Shown: positions 16,481 to 26,178, numbered from the stretch's first letter. The stretch is 43,600 nt of DNA from Bacteroidia bacterium (GCA_020846025.1 JADLER010000008.1:1-43600), one strand, 5' to 3'. Program-made: numbers and translations. Notes: a model not told the origin generated them from the letters alone.

Positions 16481-17429
16481 GAATTGATTTTATATCCATT
16501 TTCTTTCGCAAGATAACTATATAACCAATTATACTTGGAATAACTACATTAATTATCCATAAAAAAGTAGAAGCCAAAATTACAACCAATGTGCTGTCGG
16601 GTGATGTATTAAAAACAAAAAGCGCAATAGCTGCTCTAATGGCGGGTTCAATTATACTTATCATAGGAATTAAACTAGTTAGCACAAAATAAGCAGCAAT
16701 ACTCAAAAACAAAGAAATAAAATCGGAATCAGAAGAAAAAGCTTGATAAATAAGATAAAATTGAAAAGTAAATACCATATATCGAGCCATAGACAATAGA
16801 ATTAATTTTACAATTAATATTTCTGGTAATTTCACAAAATCCTTGGCTTCCATTTTTTTAAACCACCTTAAAAAACTTAATTTACTTTGAATAAAAGATA
16901 CATGGGTAATGGCCCAACAAAATCCTAAAATTAATAAGCTCCCTACAACTATTGTCCCATAAACAATAATATTTGAGCCTTGTTGGTTAATTAATTTTGC
17001 CGCCACGCATATCATTCCTACACTCACTGTTATAAGCATTTGAAACATACCATTAATGAAATGAAGAATTGTTATACTTGGACGGTTTTGGGATTTAAAA
17101 AAGAAAACCTTTGCTAAAAACTCCATGGCTCTACCAGGAGCAATGTTTCCAACACAAATACCCGAAAACACCGATTGAAGAGCGGTTGAATAACTCACAG
17201 GTTCCACCAAGCTGGTAATAGATTTCCATTTATAACTCTCAATACCCCAATTAATTGGCATTAAAACCAAACTAAAAATTAATAAAACAACCGTAGCTGA
17301 ATGACTTAAATTGGTAATACTCTGTTCTTTTAACTCAGGTATGGAAGAAAATTTAGAATAAATAACCCAGAAACTTATTACTCCAATAATAATTTTAATG
17401 AATATGGAGAAACTATTTTTTAGGTTCAT
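16470..17429 (-). CDS. Lysylphosphatidylglycerol synthase TM-region/flippase-like (UPF0104) membrane protein
   Basis: The 319-aa product has about eight predicted membrane helices with no soluble domain. The pattern matches the LPG_synthase_TM family: WGIESYKWKSI after the second helix, GNIAPGRAMEFLAKVFFF, and SLIPMISIIEPAIRAAIALF in the later helices. Members without the catalytic LPG domain are proposed lipid or glycolipid transporters or flippases and are often paired with a GT2 gene, as here (11-bp overlap). It is the first gene of a three-gene minus-strand unit. The exact substrate is unknown. Confidence 0.82.
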   Translation of the reverse strand: MNLKNSFSIFIKIIIGVISFWVIYSKFSSIPELKEQSITNLSHSATVVLLIFSLVLMPINWGIESYKWKSITSLVEPVSYSTALQSVFSGICVGNIAPGRAMEFLAKVFFFKSQNRPSITILHFINGMFQMLITVSVGMICVAAKLINQQGSNIIVYGTIVVGSLLILGFCWAITHVSFIQSKLSFLRWFKKMEAKDFVKLPEILIVKLILLSMARYMVFTFQFYLIYQAFSSDSDFISLFLSIAAYFVLTSLIPMISIIEPAIRAAIALFVFNTSPDSTLVVILASTFLWIINVVIPSIIGYIVILRKKMDIKSIHDF

Positions 17430-17637
17430 GAGGAAGTTTAAAACTACAAATTTAAGCCTAATTAAGAATAGTTCTTTTAATAATTTAATTCTATGTTTTA
17501 CTCATTACTTAGCATTTTCTACCTAATAAAAATAGGATTTCATTCGTTTTTAGTACATATATCTCATTTGAGTGGAATTTGGAAGAATTTTTGTAGTATT
17601 TTTAATATAAATTTTACAAAATCAAATCCTTACTGTT

Positions 17638-18057
17638 ATGAAAAGATTTTCCCTACTACTTATTGCACTTTTAGCCTGTTTTTATATAAAAGCGCAAAGC
17701 GAACAATTTGTTGTTCCTGTATCGAATTTAACTAAGAAAATGATTGCAAAGAATTACTCTTTGGAAGATCAAAAAGAATTAAATCAACATCCACAAAAGT
17801 TGAAATCTCTTGATTATATCTATTCAAAATCATTTCAAGTTCAGGCCTTAAACTATTCAGAAGAGCAATTCCAAAAAATTGATATCACTAAATATGATTT
17901 AAGCAGAAAAGTGAGTGAAAATGTTTTGGTATATGATGAGGCCTCTGGATTACAATTAATCCTCGATCCACTAAATAAAATGGAAGAAGAAAAAAATGCT
18001 TTATTGTATCCAAACACCAAGATAAATAATCCATCAAATAAAATTGCTAATCCATAA
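17638..18057 (+). CDS. Small secreted protein of unknown function
   Basis: The 139-aa product begins with a strong signal peptide (MKRFSLLLIALLACFYIKAQ, cleavage near residue 20). The mature part is polar and mostly helical-looking (TKKMIAKNYSLEDQKELNQ), then VLVYDEASGLQLILDPLN, with an Asn/Pro-rich tail. There is no lipobox, membrane helix or recognised domain. It lies 24 bp upstream of the giant T9SS type B adhesin in the same orientation, so the two are probably co-transcribed. A role as partner or chaperone of the adhesin is possible but not shown by the sequence. The 208 bp before it hold no clear promoter match and no gene I would support. Confidence 0.8.
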   Translation: MKRFSLLLIALLACFYIKAQSEQFVVPVSNLTKKMIAKNYSLEDQKELNQHPQKLKSLDYIYSKSFQVQALNYSEEQFQKIDITKYDLSRKVSENVLVYDEASGLQLILDPLNKMEEEKNALLYPNTKINNPSNKIANP

Positions 18058-18081
18058 CTCAACCTTTTAATTCAATTTGCT

Positions 18082-21000
18082 ATGAAAAAACTATATACAC
18101 TTCTGTTTTCAATACTGTTTGTAGCAACATTTGCTCAAACTTTCATTCTGCCATCTACAGGTGTACAAAACACTTATAGTGGAGGATGTCCAGTTGGTAC
18201 CTGCTCAGGAACCTTATTAGACCCAGGAGGTGCAGGAAATTACCCTAATAATGTCAATCAAATTTATCAAGTGTTTTGTCCAACCACACCAGGAACATGT
18301 ATTCAAGCCACTTTCACAAGCTTTAATACAGAGCTGGGTTATGACTTTTTAACAATAGGAAATGGCCCTGCACAAAATAGTGCAGTTTTTACGGGTGCGC
18401 CAGCAAACGCATCCGGTCAAATTTGGGGAACTCCCACAGTACCTTTTAGTTATACAGCAAATAATAGTTCAGGATGTTTAACCTTTAGGTTTAATTCTGA
18501 TGCAACCGTTAATAGACCCGGATTTACTGCCTCATTATCTTGTGTGCCTTGTGGTGCCGCTCAACCTGCCGGGAACTCTGATGCATGTGCCGCATCTTTT
18601 ATTTGTTCAAATTTAGGATTTAATGATGTTTCATATGGTCCAGGTTTAAATCCAACCGAAGGCTGTGCCGGAAGTAGTTGTGTTACTGGAGAGACATATT
18701 CTAACTGGTACACTTTTTCAGCCGCCACATCAGGTTCATTAACCTTTACAATTAACCCAAATACTGGTTCAGATGATTTTGATTATGCAATATTTGGCCC
18801 GAATGTTTCTTGTGGTGCATTAGGAAATCCTCTAAGGTGTTCTTATGCTGCAAATACTGGAAATACTGGACTTGGAAATGGGGCTCTTGATACTTCAGAA
18901 GATGTTACGGGTAATGGCTGGACTTCACCTATGACAGTAACCGCTGGCCAAACTTACATGTTAATGATAAACAATTGGACAGCAGGTGGAGCGGGATTTA
19001 ATATTTTATTTGGAGGTACTGCAACACTTGGCGTATTAGCCCCCGCAGTATCTTCAACTTCAATTTGCGCAGGTCAAAGCGCTGTATTAACTGCTACACC
19101 AGCTACACCTGGAGGAACTTATACTTGGTCGCCAGGTGGCGCAAATACTCAATCCATTTCTGTATCACCAGGATCTACTACTTCTTATTCGGTGGTTTAT
19201 GCTCAAGGTGGATGCACAAGCCCAGCTTCTGCTTTAGCAACCGTTACTGTAAACTCCGTTCCAACTGCAAATGCTGGTACAACAAAAACTATTACTTGTG
19301 CAAATCCAACAGCTACATTAACCGGTTCTGGTGGTGGTAGTTATGCTTGGAATGGACCAGGTATCGTGTCTGGTGGAACTTCAGCTAATCCTGTTGTAAA
19401 TGCACCTGGAACCTATAGTTTAAATGTAACATCACCCCAAGGCTGCACATCATCAGTTGCAACCGTTGCTATTTCACAAAACACAACCACTCCATCTCCT
19501 ACAGCCAATCATACCGGAACCTTAACCTGTTCTAATGGCACTGTTGCATTAACTGGTTCACCTTCAAGCGGTGTAACTTACCAATGGAGTGGGCCAGGAT
19601 TTAGTGGCGGAACTACCTCTCAAAATGCTATAGCAACTGCTCCTGGTACTTATACTTTAAGGGTAACCGACGCAGTAAATGGTTGTACCGCAACTGCCGT
19701 TACTACTGTTACACAAAACACAGCAACACCTGTGGTTACGGGTGCAAGTACAGCAACTCTAACTTGTGCGTCAAATACACTTAATCTTAATGCAACTACC
19801 GCTGCAACACCTGTTAGTTATAATTGGAACGGACCAGGAATAGTTTCGGGAGTCGGCACTGGTACAATTACAATTAATCAACCTGGTACTTATAACTATA
19901 CCGTTACTAATACTTCAAATGGTTGTGTAACCACTGGCACAAGATCAGTAACTCAAAATACGACCGCTCCAGTTGTAAATGGTTCTGTAACTGGAACATT
20001 ATCTTGTGTTAACAATACTGTAAATATAACTGCTACAACAGCCGCAAGTCCTGTAAATTATAGTTGGAATGGACCAGGTATAGTAAGTGGTTCTTCAACT
20101 GGCACGATTACCGTAAACCAACCAGGCACCTATAATTATACTGTAACAAATATTTCCAATGGTTGTTTTACTACGGGCTCTCAAACTGTTACTCAAAGTG
20201 CCGGATTACCTGTAGTAAATGCTTCAACTTCGGGTACACTCAGTTGTACAACCACTTCGCTAACGGTAAGTGCTACTACTACAAGTTCACCTGTTAGTTA
20301 TAACTGGAACGGACCAGGAATAGTTTCAGGTACTGGTACAGGCACTATTACTGTAAATCAACCTGGTACTTATAACTACACTGTTACTAATACTTCAAAT
20401 GGTTGTAGCACAACTGGATCGCAAGCTGTATCAAGTAACACCACAGTGGTAAATGCCAATGCTTCTAGTAGTGGTTCAATTACTTGTGCAACAAATAACG
20501 TAACCCTTACCGCTACTCCAACCGGAACGAATTTCAATTATAGCTGGACAGGTCCAGGTACCATTACTAATGGAACTACTGATTCACCTAGTGTAGATGC
20601 AGGAGGAAATTATGTGGTTACAGTAACTAATAGCACTAATGGTTGTTTTGATACATTCACAATTTCAGTATCTACAAATACAACTGTTCCAATTTTAAGT
20701 TTAGCAGCTAATTCATTAACGACTACCTGTACAACTTCTACTGTTATGCTAAATGCTTCTTCAAATACAGATCCGAACTCTGCTTATAGTTGGACAGTTT
20801 CATCAGGAGGATCATTAAGTAGTACCACGGTTAATAATCCAACCGCATTAAGTGGTGGTATTTATGATGTAGTAGTTACTAATACAGTTAATGGGTGTGT
20901 TTCTTCGATGCAAACAGTAACTGTAACTGCTGATGCCAATATTCCTACTTATACACTTTCAGCAACGGATGTAACATTAACTTGTATTTCATCAAGTGAA

Positions 21001-22413
21001 ACAGTAACACTTACAACCACACCTACGCCATTAAATTATACTTGGTCACCATCACCAGCAAGTGGTGTAAACTCTACCATACCAACATTTAATACAGCAG
21101 GTGTTTATACTTGTGTTATTACAAATACTGTAAATAACTGTAGTACAACCGCCCAAGTAACCGTGAGTAGTAATACAACCATTCCAAGTGTTACAATCTC
21201 AGGAACACAAACATTAACCTGCGCATCTCCAACTGCTGCTATTACACTAACAACTACTCCAGCAAGTGGATTAACTTATAATTGGACAGGAGGTACCATT
21301 GTTTCTGGACAAGGAACCGATAACATAACTGTTAACCAAGCAGGAAACTATACAGTTACAGTTACTGATGCTGTAAATGGTTGCACAACCACCGCAAATA
21401 CTCAGATATTTGCTGATACAAATGTACCAAGCGCTTCTGTCTCTGCAAGTACTAATAGTATCATTACTTGTGTGAATAATACCGTAACTCTAACAGCTAC
21501 AGTTACTCCAAGCGCAACCTATTCTTACACTTGGTCGCCTAGTGGAAATACATCTGTTTCTGAAAATGTTACTTCAGCTGGTATTTACACAGTTACTGTT
21601 TTAAACGCATCAACTGGATGTACTGCTACTGCTCAATTTACAGTTACAAACAACATAACAGCTCCAAATGTTACTAGCTCAAATACAACAACACCTTGTG
21701 GTTCACCTTCGGTGACTTTATTAGCTAGTTCCACAAACACCAATGTTTCTTATTCTTGGTCGGCATCGTCAGGAACAATTCTTTCAGGTAGTAATACCGC
21801 TAACCCAATTGCTGGAGGAGCCGGACAATATGTAGTTACTGTAACAGACAATGATAATGGTTGTACAAATTCACAAACAATAACCGTTACAACAACCAGT
21901 ATCACTTCATCGTTCTCGGTTGATCCAACAAGTGGTTCAGCGCCATTAACTGTAAACTTTACAGATCAAAGTAGTGGTACTGGTAATACTTATTCTTGGA
22001 ACTTTGGTGATGATAACAACAACACTTCCTCTTCAGCTAATCCAAGCCACGTGTATAACACAACTGGAGATTACACGGTTACACTTACTGTAACAGACGC
22101 ATCAGGCTCATGTTCATCAACCTCAACTGTAGTTATAAATGTATTTGATAATGCAAGTATTACAGTTCCAAATGTATTTACGCCAAATGGTGATAGCAAA
22201 AACGATGTGTTTAAAATTATTACAACAGGCATTGAGGAACTTCATTGTGATATCTTTAACCGCTGGGGAACTAAGGTTGCTAGCCTTGAAGGAACAAACG
22301 CTATTTGGGATGGAAATAACGCTAAAGATGGTACCTATTTCTTTATCTTAACAGCAAAAGGTTATGATGATAAAGAATATAAACAACAAGGATACATAAA
22401 CTTGTTTAGATAA
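18082..22413 (+). CDS. Giant repeat adhesin with CUB, Ig/PKD-like repeats and T9SS type B (CHU_C) sorting domain
   Basis: The 1443-aa product has a signal peptide (residues 1-19) and a CUB-like domain (about 25-155, IYQVFCPTTPGTCIQATF, YDFLTIGNGP). A Cys-rich domain of the kind seen in Bacteroidota surface proteins follows (about 165-312, SNWYTFSA, DYAIFGPN). About twelve Ig/PKD-like repeats of roughly 80 residues, most with two Cys, cover about 317-1275. A canonical PKD domain (about 1276-1358, SGSAPLTVNFTDQSSGTGNT) comes next. The last 85 residues are the gliding-motility-associated C-terminal domain: VPNVFTPNGDSKNDVF, IFNRWGTKV, WDGNNAKDGTYFFILTA and a terminal INLFR. It is expected to be secreted by T9SS and surface-attached, probably for adhesion. 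A terminator follows at 22435. Confidence 0.93.
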   Translation: MKKLYTLLFSILFVATFAQTFILPSTGVQNTYSGGCPVGTCSGTLLDPGGAGNYPNNVNQIYQVFCPTTPGTCIQATFTSFNTELGYDFLTIGNGPAQNSAVFTGAPANASGQIWGTPTVPFSYTANNSSGCLTFRFNSDATVNRPGFTASLSCVPCGAAQPAGNSDACAASFICSNLGFNDVSYGPGLNPTEGCAGSSCVTGETYSNWYTFSAATSGSLTFTINPNTGSDDFDYAIFGPNVSCGALGNPLRCSYAANTGNTGLGNGALDTSEDVTGNGWTSPMTVTAGQTYMLMINNWTAGGAGFNILFGGTATLGVLAPAVSSTSICAGQSAVLTATPATPGGTYTWSPGGANTQSISVSPGSTTSYSVVYAQGGCTSPASALATVTVNSVPTANAGTTKTITCANPTATLTGSGGGSYAWNGPGIVSGGTSANPVVNAPGTYSLNVTSPQGCTSSVATVAISQNTTTPSPTANHTGTLTCSNGTVALTGSPSSGVTYQWSGPGFSGGTTSQNAIATAPGTYTLRVTDAVNGCTATAVTTVTQNTATPVVTGASTATLTCASNTLNLNATTAATPVSYNWNGPGIVSGVGTGTITINQPGTYNYTVTNTSNGCVTTGTRSVTQNTTAPVVNGSVTGTLSCVNNTVNITATTAASPVNYSWNGPGIVSGSSTGTITVNQPGTYNYTVTNISNGCFTTGSQTVTQSAGLPVVNASTSGTLSCTTTSLTVSATTTSSPVSYNWNGPGIVSGTGTGTITVNQPGTYNYTVTNTSNGCSTTGSQAVSSNTTVVNANASSSGSITCATNNVTLTATPTGTNFNYSWTGPGTITNGTTDSPSVDAGGNYVVTVTNSTNGCFDTFTISVSTNTTVPILSLAANSLTTTCTTSTVMLNASSNTDPNSAYSWTVSSGGSLSSTTVNNPTALSGGIYDVVVTNTVNGCVSSMQTVTVTADANIPTYTLSATDVTLTCISSSETVTLTTTPTPLNYTWSPSPASGVNSTIPTFNTAGVYTCVITNTVNNCSTTAQVTVSSNTTIPSVTISGTQTLTCASPTAAITLTTTPASGLTYNWTGGTIVSGQGTDNITVNQAGNYTVTVTDAVNGCTTTANTQIFADTNVPSASVSASTNSIITCVNNTVTLTATVTPSATYSYTWSPSGNTSVSENVTSAGIYTVTVLNASTGCTATAQFTVTNNITAPNVTSSNTTTPCGSPSVTLLASSTNTNVSYSWSASSGTILSGSNTANPIAGGAGQYVVTVTDNDNGCTNSQTITVTTTSITSSFSVDPTSGSAPLTVNFTDQSSGTGNTYSWNFGDDNNNTSSSANPSHVYNTTGDYTVTLTVTDASGSCSSTSTVVINVFDNASITVPNVFTPNGDSKNDVFKIITTGIEELHCDIFNRWGTKVASLEGTNAIWDGNNAKDGTYFFILTAKGYDDKEYKQQGYINLFR
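19729..20448 (+). repeat. Three in-frame 240-bp tandem repeats in the adhesin gene
   Basis: Units 19729-19968, 19969-20208 and 20209-20448 are each exactly 240 bp (80 codons), with no indels between them. Units 1 and 3 share long near-identical DNA tracts around the NWNGPGIVSG and QPGTYNYTVTNTSNGC segments, differing there mostly at single third positions. Flanking repeats are more diverged. This points to recent duplication or gene conversion. Confidence 0.85.
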
Positions 22414-22434
22414 AGTTTAACCATTTAGTTTTTT

Positions 22435-22465
22435 AAAAGCTATCTCTTTTCGAGATAGCTTTTTT
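22435..22465 (+). terminator. Rho-independent terminator after the adhesin gene
   Basis: A 12-bp perfect stem, AAAAGCTATCTC (22435-22446) with GAGATAGCTTTT (22452-22463), has a 5-nt loop and a T-run. It lies 21 bp after the adhesin stop. Confidence 0.9.
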
Positions 22466-22468
22466 ATT

Positions 22469-22476
22469 TACATTTG
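22469..22476 (+). promoter_or_regulatory. Bacteroidota -7 promoter box for ruvC
   Basis: TACATTTG matches TAnnTTTG exactly and lies directly after the terminator, 17 bp before the ruvC GTG. The -33 element is not obvious. Confidence 0.5.
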
Positions 22477-22493
22477 TAGGTATTACAAAAAAG

Positions 22494-23057
22494 GTGACAA
22501 AAATAAACGATAGAATTATTCTAGGAATTGACCCTGGTACACTTGTAATGGGCTATGGATTAATTCATATAAAGAACAATACATTGTCGTTATTAGCATT
22601 AGGCGTTATTAAACTTGATAAGTACGAAGAACACGCCGACCGATTAAAAAAAATATTTGAACGCCTAATTGGTTTAATTGAAGAATACCACCCTGATGAA
22701 TTAGCCATTGAAGCGCCTTTCTTTGGAAAGAACGTTCAATCCATGTTAAAACTAGGTCGATCTCAAGGTGTTGCTATTGCTGCTGCATTATCAAAAAACA
22801 TTCCTATTAATGAATACTCACCTAAAAAAATCAAAATGAGTATTACCGGAAACGGAAACTCCTCTAAAGAACAAGTGGCTGCTATGCTTGAAAATCTTTT
22901 GAAGTTTAAACATGCAGATAAATACCTAGATGCGACTGATGCTTTAGGCGTAGCTGTTTGTCATTATTTTCAAAACAAAGGGTTAGCATCTACAAAAAAG
23001 AAAGCTTACTCGGGATGGGAAGCTTTTTTAAAAGATAATCCTAAACGGAAAGCTTAA
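22494..23057 (+). CDS. ruvC: Holliday junction resolvase RuvC
   Basis: The 187-aa product is of normal family length. It has the RNase H-like fold motifs: ILGIDPGT with catalytic D13, LAIEAPFFGKN with E73, and YLDATDALGVAVCH with D146 and D149. These four acidic residues bind the two Mg ions that cut Holliday junctions. GRSQGVAIAA and SPKKIKMSITGNG are conserved DNA-contact regions. The start is GTG at 22494, since no ATG precedes the conserved N-terminus. ruvA and ruvB are not in the window. Its stop is one base from the stop of the convergent gene at 23059. Confidence 0.97.
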   Translation: MTKINDRIILGIDPGTLVMGYGLIHIKNNTLSLLALGVIKLDKYEEHADRLKKIFERLIGLIEEYHPDELAIEAPFFGKNVQSMLKLGRSQGVAIAAALSKNIPINEYSPKKIKMSITGNGNSSKEQVAAMLENLLKFKHADKYLDATDALGVAVCHYFQNKGLASTKKKAYSGWEAFLKDNPKRKA

Positions 23058-23058
23058 C

Positions 23059-25671
23059 TTATTTAAGTGCCTTACAACTAATTTTATTTTGATTAACTGT
23101 AATTAAATAATTTTTCTCGTTTTGATACAATTTAGTAACTAAAGGTGTCTGAGAAATGTTATCGTAACTATTAATTAATTTAGCATTCACATCTAGTTCA
23201 TAAAGTTTAGAGCCTACCTTGTCATAAGCTAAAATCACATCTTTATCTACACTTTGAATATAGTTTACAGATTCGAATACTGCTTGTTCATTAAAATACT
23301 CGAAGAGTTTTACTCCAAACACATCGTATGCAAAAAGTGCGCCATTACCATAAACAAACATATCTTGTTGGTTGTCGTCATTAATTAATGTAAGTGTAAT
23401 TTTATATCCATTAACCTCATCTCCAATTTTAATAGTTTCCTTCTTATCCGTTAAAGAAACTTTGTTGATTAAACTATTTTTGTCATCTAAATAAAATAAT
23501 TTTGTGTTACCTAGATTATTTCCTCCTAATATTGTAAAATGGTTTAAATATTCTATAGTTCTATTACTAAAATCAATACGCCCTTCCCCTTTTCTGCTAA
23601 ATGCATATATTTTTCCTCCCACGTCTGATGTAATTAAATAATCGCTAGGCCCTACACGCACATATTGAATTGGTAATGTTACGACATCGTCTGTTTTTAC
23701 AAGATTGAATCCTTCTGTTTTTATACCATATAATGTATAGTTATAAATTCGTTTGTCCGCACAAGCAAAAAACACCCTATAATCCGATTTATTTTCATAA
23801 TCTAATAAAGTAATATTTGAAGTAATTTGGGAAGGTAACTTTACAGGATAGCCTTGTACTTCATTTCCATTTCTGTCTATTAAGTGTAGGTGATTTGAGG
23901 TGTTAAACAATAATTGGAATTTGCCATTCTTAAAAATATCAACTGTATAAATTTTAGATTTTATAACACCATCTAATTGTTTTTTCCAGATTAAATTACC
24001 TGTTGAGTTTATTAAATATAATTGATTTAAGGTGTCTTGAAAACATAATTCATTCTCTTGTGTAAGATGGTTCTTGAAAATTTGAGGAGAAGAAATTAGT
24101 GCTGTGTCTGCCTTAAATGTCCATAACACATCTTCAGGTTCATTTTCTGTTCTTTCCACTTGATATAAAGTATTTAAGCGTAATTGTATGTTTTCACGAG
24201 GTGTTTTAGCAGTAAGAGATACATGTGTAATTGCTTTATCAGTGTTCTTTAAATCTTCAAAATTAAGTAACGAGTGATGATTTTGTGAATTAAGAAGTTG
24301 ATGATTTTCATAATAAAAATAATTACATGCTAAATCCAAATTATCTTCTGCATAATCCATAAAATCTTTTTGTTTGCCCAAATAAGTATTATCACCTATA
24401 GTTTGTAAATACTGTTGTAACATAGTTTGACTTGAGAACATAATTAGCATATTATTAAAAAGTATTGCAACCTCCTTCTTATTATCACGAGGGGTTATTT
24501 TAAAAAGTTCTGTAAATTGTGGTTTTAAAGTATATGCCGTTATTTCATTATATACTTGGGTTGTATCAGAAATCCATTTAAGTAATTCGGTCGTTTTATA
24601 CGCGTCTTTTAGTTTTATTAAAGACATATTATGTATAGTATTTTCAATTGAATAGATTGCTGATATCATTTCTTTATCTATATTTTCAAAACTCTCTGTG
24701 TTTATATCAAATAAAGCACTATCCGAAAGGGTTTGCCAAGCCGAATTATTTTGATGTTGAATATCCTTACCCAATATTAAATTTATTTTTTCAAAATAAG
24801 ACTTAGGATTACTTAATGAAACGGCTTCTATAACCACTGGATTCGCAGCTAAAAATTGATAGCCCGTAATGTTAGATGGTTCTTGGTTTTTTAAACCATT
24901 AAATAAAGGGTTATCTGATAAAGTGTTGTATCCTGTTAGGGTAATTGAGTTTAACTTTATATCGGTATTCCATAATGATTGACCCAAAAGCAATTCAGAC
25001 GCTAAACAATTTGTCTCCTCATGATTGATATATACCAAATTATTTTGACCACCATTTTCCTTTATCAACTCAAGATATGAACTTGATATAGATAATGATT
25101 TTTGTTTATCCAAATCTATACATTCTTGTAAAAACGATAAGTCTGAACACAAGTAAACTAATCCATTTTCACAAGTAATTGTCCACTTTTGCTTATTATT
25201 AATAAAATAATAGGCCTTAAAAGATGAGATGCTTGTTTCCTTAGAAAAGGTTTTAGCAAAAAAATCTTCGAATAACGACGCATTGTTTTTCTCCTTTAGT
25301 TTTAAGAGTATTAAATGTTCGTATTGATTGTTTTTCTTACACATCGCCCAATAAACGGGATTTTCAGAAACAATAGTATTTATATCAGATGAACCTTTTA
25401 TGAGTGAATCGATAAATGTGATACCGTTTTGGGCAACCTGTAACTTAGAATTACTTAATAACTGATTCCAAATTAAATTTTGCCGAGTTAATTTCGAAAT
25501 CAACTCTGTACAATTATTTGTTTCAATTACACAACTTGCATTAGCAGGAATGTGTTCTAACACAACAGCATCTGGTTCTTTACTTTCTTGAAGCTTGAAA
25601 TATCCCCAAATAGCTAATACTATTGAACCTAATACAAAGCCATAAAAAACAATTCTCCGAAAAAATTCCAT
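23059..25671 (-). CDS. Large membrane-anchored protein, DUF3352-like with C-terminal beta-propeller-like region
   Basis: The 870-aa product has an N-terminal membrane anchor (about residues 7-25, VFYGFVLGSIVLAIWGYFKL) and is otherwise extracytoplasmic. Residues of about 35-480 resemble the DUF3352 type (IPANASCVIETNN near the start), often found as a long, weakly conserved envelope protein in Bacteroidota. Residues of about 540-870 contain repeats reminiscent of PQQ/WD-like propellers (LYLINSTGNLIWKKQLDG, HLIDRNGNEVQGYPVKL, KIYAFSRKGEGRIDF). No catalytic motif is apparent. It is monocistronic and converges on ruvC with a 1-bp gap. The function is unknown, and the DUF3352 assignment is from general resemblance only. 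Confidence 0.75.
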   Translation of the reverse strand: MEFFRRIVFYGFVLGSIVLAIWGYFKLQESKEPDAVVLEHIPANASCVIETNNCTELISKLTRQNLIWNQLLSNSKLQVAQNGITFIDSLIKGSSDINTIVSENPVYWAMCKKNNQYEHLILLKLKEKNNASLFEDFFAKTFSKETSISSFKAYYFINNKQKWTITCENGLVYLCSDLSFLQECIDLDKQKSLSISSSYLELIKENGGQNNLVYINHEETNCLASELLLGQSLWNTDIKLNSITLTGYNTLSDNPLFNGLKNQEPSNITGYQFLAANPVVIEAVSLSNPKSYFEKINLILGKDIQHQNNSAWQTLSDSALFDINTESFENIDKEMISAIYSIENTIHNMSLIKLKDAYKTTELLKWISDTTQVYNEITAYTLKPQFTELFKITPRDNKKEVAILFNNMLIMFSSQTMLQQYLQTIGDNTYLGKQKDFMDYAEDNLDLACNYFYYENHQLLNSQNHHSLLNFEDLKNTDKAITHVSLTAKTPRENIQLRLNTLYQVERTENEPEDVLWTFKADTALISSPQIFKNHLTQENELCFQDTLNQLYLINSTGNLIWKKQLDGVIKSKIYTVDIFKNGKFQLLFNTSNHLHLIDRNGNEVQGYPVKLPSQITSNITLLDYENKSDYRVFFACADKRIYNYTLYGIKTEGFNLVKTDDVVTLPIQYVRVGPSDYLITSDVGGKIYAFSRKGEGRIDFSNRTIEYLNHFTILGGNNLGNTKLFYLDDKNSLINKVSLTDKKETIKIGDEVNGYKITLTLINDDNQQDMFVYGNGALFAYDVFGVKLFEYFNEQAVFESVNYIQSVDKDVILAYDKVGSKLYELDVNAKLINSYDNISQTPLVTKLYQNEKNYLITVNQNKISCKALK

Positions 25672-25807
25672 ACACCTAAATTAAATAGTTTAAAAACATA
25701 TTATAATTAGTGTAAATAGGAGTTATGAAAACTCTACTGTGAATTGAATTAACCATTAAAAAACGTTATACTTTATTTAATCAGAGCTGATTTTTAGTAA
25801 AGAATTG

Positions 25808-25815
25808 TATTTTTG
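25808..25815 (+). promoter_or_regulatory. Bacteroidota -7 promoter box for the DUF4296 lipoprotein gene
   Basis: TATTTTTG matches TAnnTTTG and lies only 6 bp before the ATG at 25822. If it is used, the mRNA would have almost no leader. Confidence 0.45.
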
Positions 25816-25821
25816 TATAAT

Positions 25822-26178
25822 ATGTTAAAGCCTCTATTTTATATTTTAATATTTAGTACTATTTTATTATCATGTACCCCAGATAAGGAAGAAGATATTG
25901 TTATACCTTCTTATTTATTAAGTGAAGAACAACTAGTGAGTGTATTAACAGATGCTTACTTATCAGAAGGAGCATCAGGTATAAATGTAAAAAATGTAAT
26001 AGGAGAGAAATATGATTCAGCTTATGTGTTTAATCCACTTCAAGAGCATCATATTTCAAAATCAACATTTGATTCAACAATGAATTTTTACACCAAACAT
26101 CCACAAAAATTAAAATTAATTTACGAAAAGGTTCTTGAAAAATTGAGTGTGATTCAGGCTAATGGAAAACTAGAATAA
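25822..26178 (+). CDS. DUF4296 lipoprotein
   Basis: Starting at the ATG at 25822 (MLKPLF) the product is 118 aa. A TTG 9 bp earlier also keeps the frame but overlaps the putative -7 box. A lipoprotein signal ends at the lipobox LLSC. The mature domain matches the DUF4296 pattern of Bacteroidota: LLSEEQLVSVLTDAYLSEGA, then YVFNPLQEHHISKSTFDSTM and FYTKHPQKLKLIYEKVLEKL. The function is unknown; it is probably a periplasmic or outer-membrane lipoprotein. It abuts the amidohydrolase start (TAA then ATG with no gap), so the two are co-translated. Confidence 0.88.
   Translation: MLKPLFYILIFSTILLSCTPDKEEDIVIPSYLLSEEQLVSVLTDAYLSEGASGINVKNVIGEKYDSAYVFNPLQEHHISKSTFDSTMNFYTKHPQKLKLIYEKVLEKLSVIQANGKLE

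Noticed and set aside
17493-17735. 80-codon plus-strand frame before the small secreted protein
   Set aside because: It overlaps the signal-peptide gene at 17638 in another frame and reads as translated promoter DNA. Composition is Phe/Ser/Tyr-rich and not protein-like.
19065-19340. Open frame inside the adhesin gene
   Set aside because: It is an out-of-frame shadow of the repeat region, rich in Cys, Tyr and Arg, with no start context.
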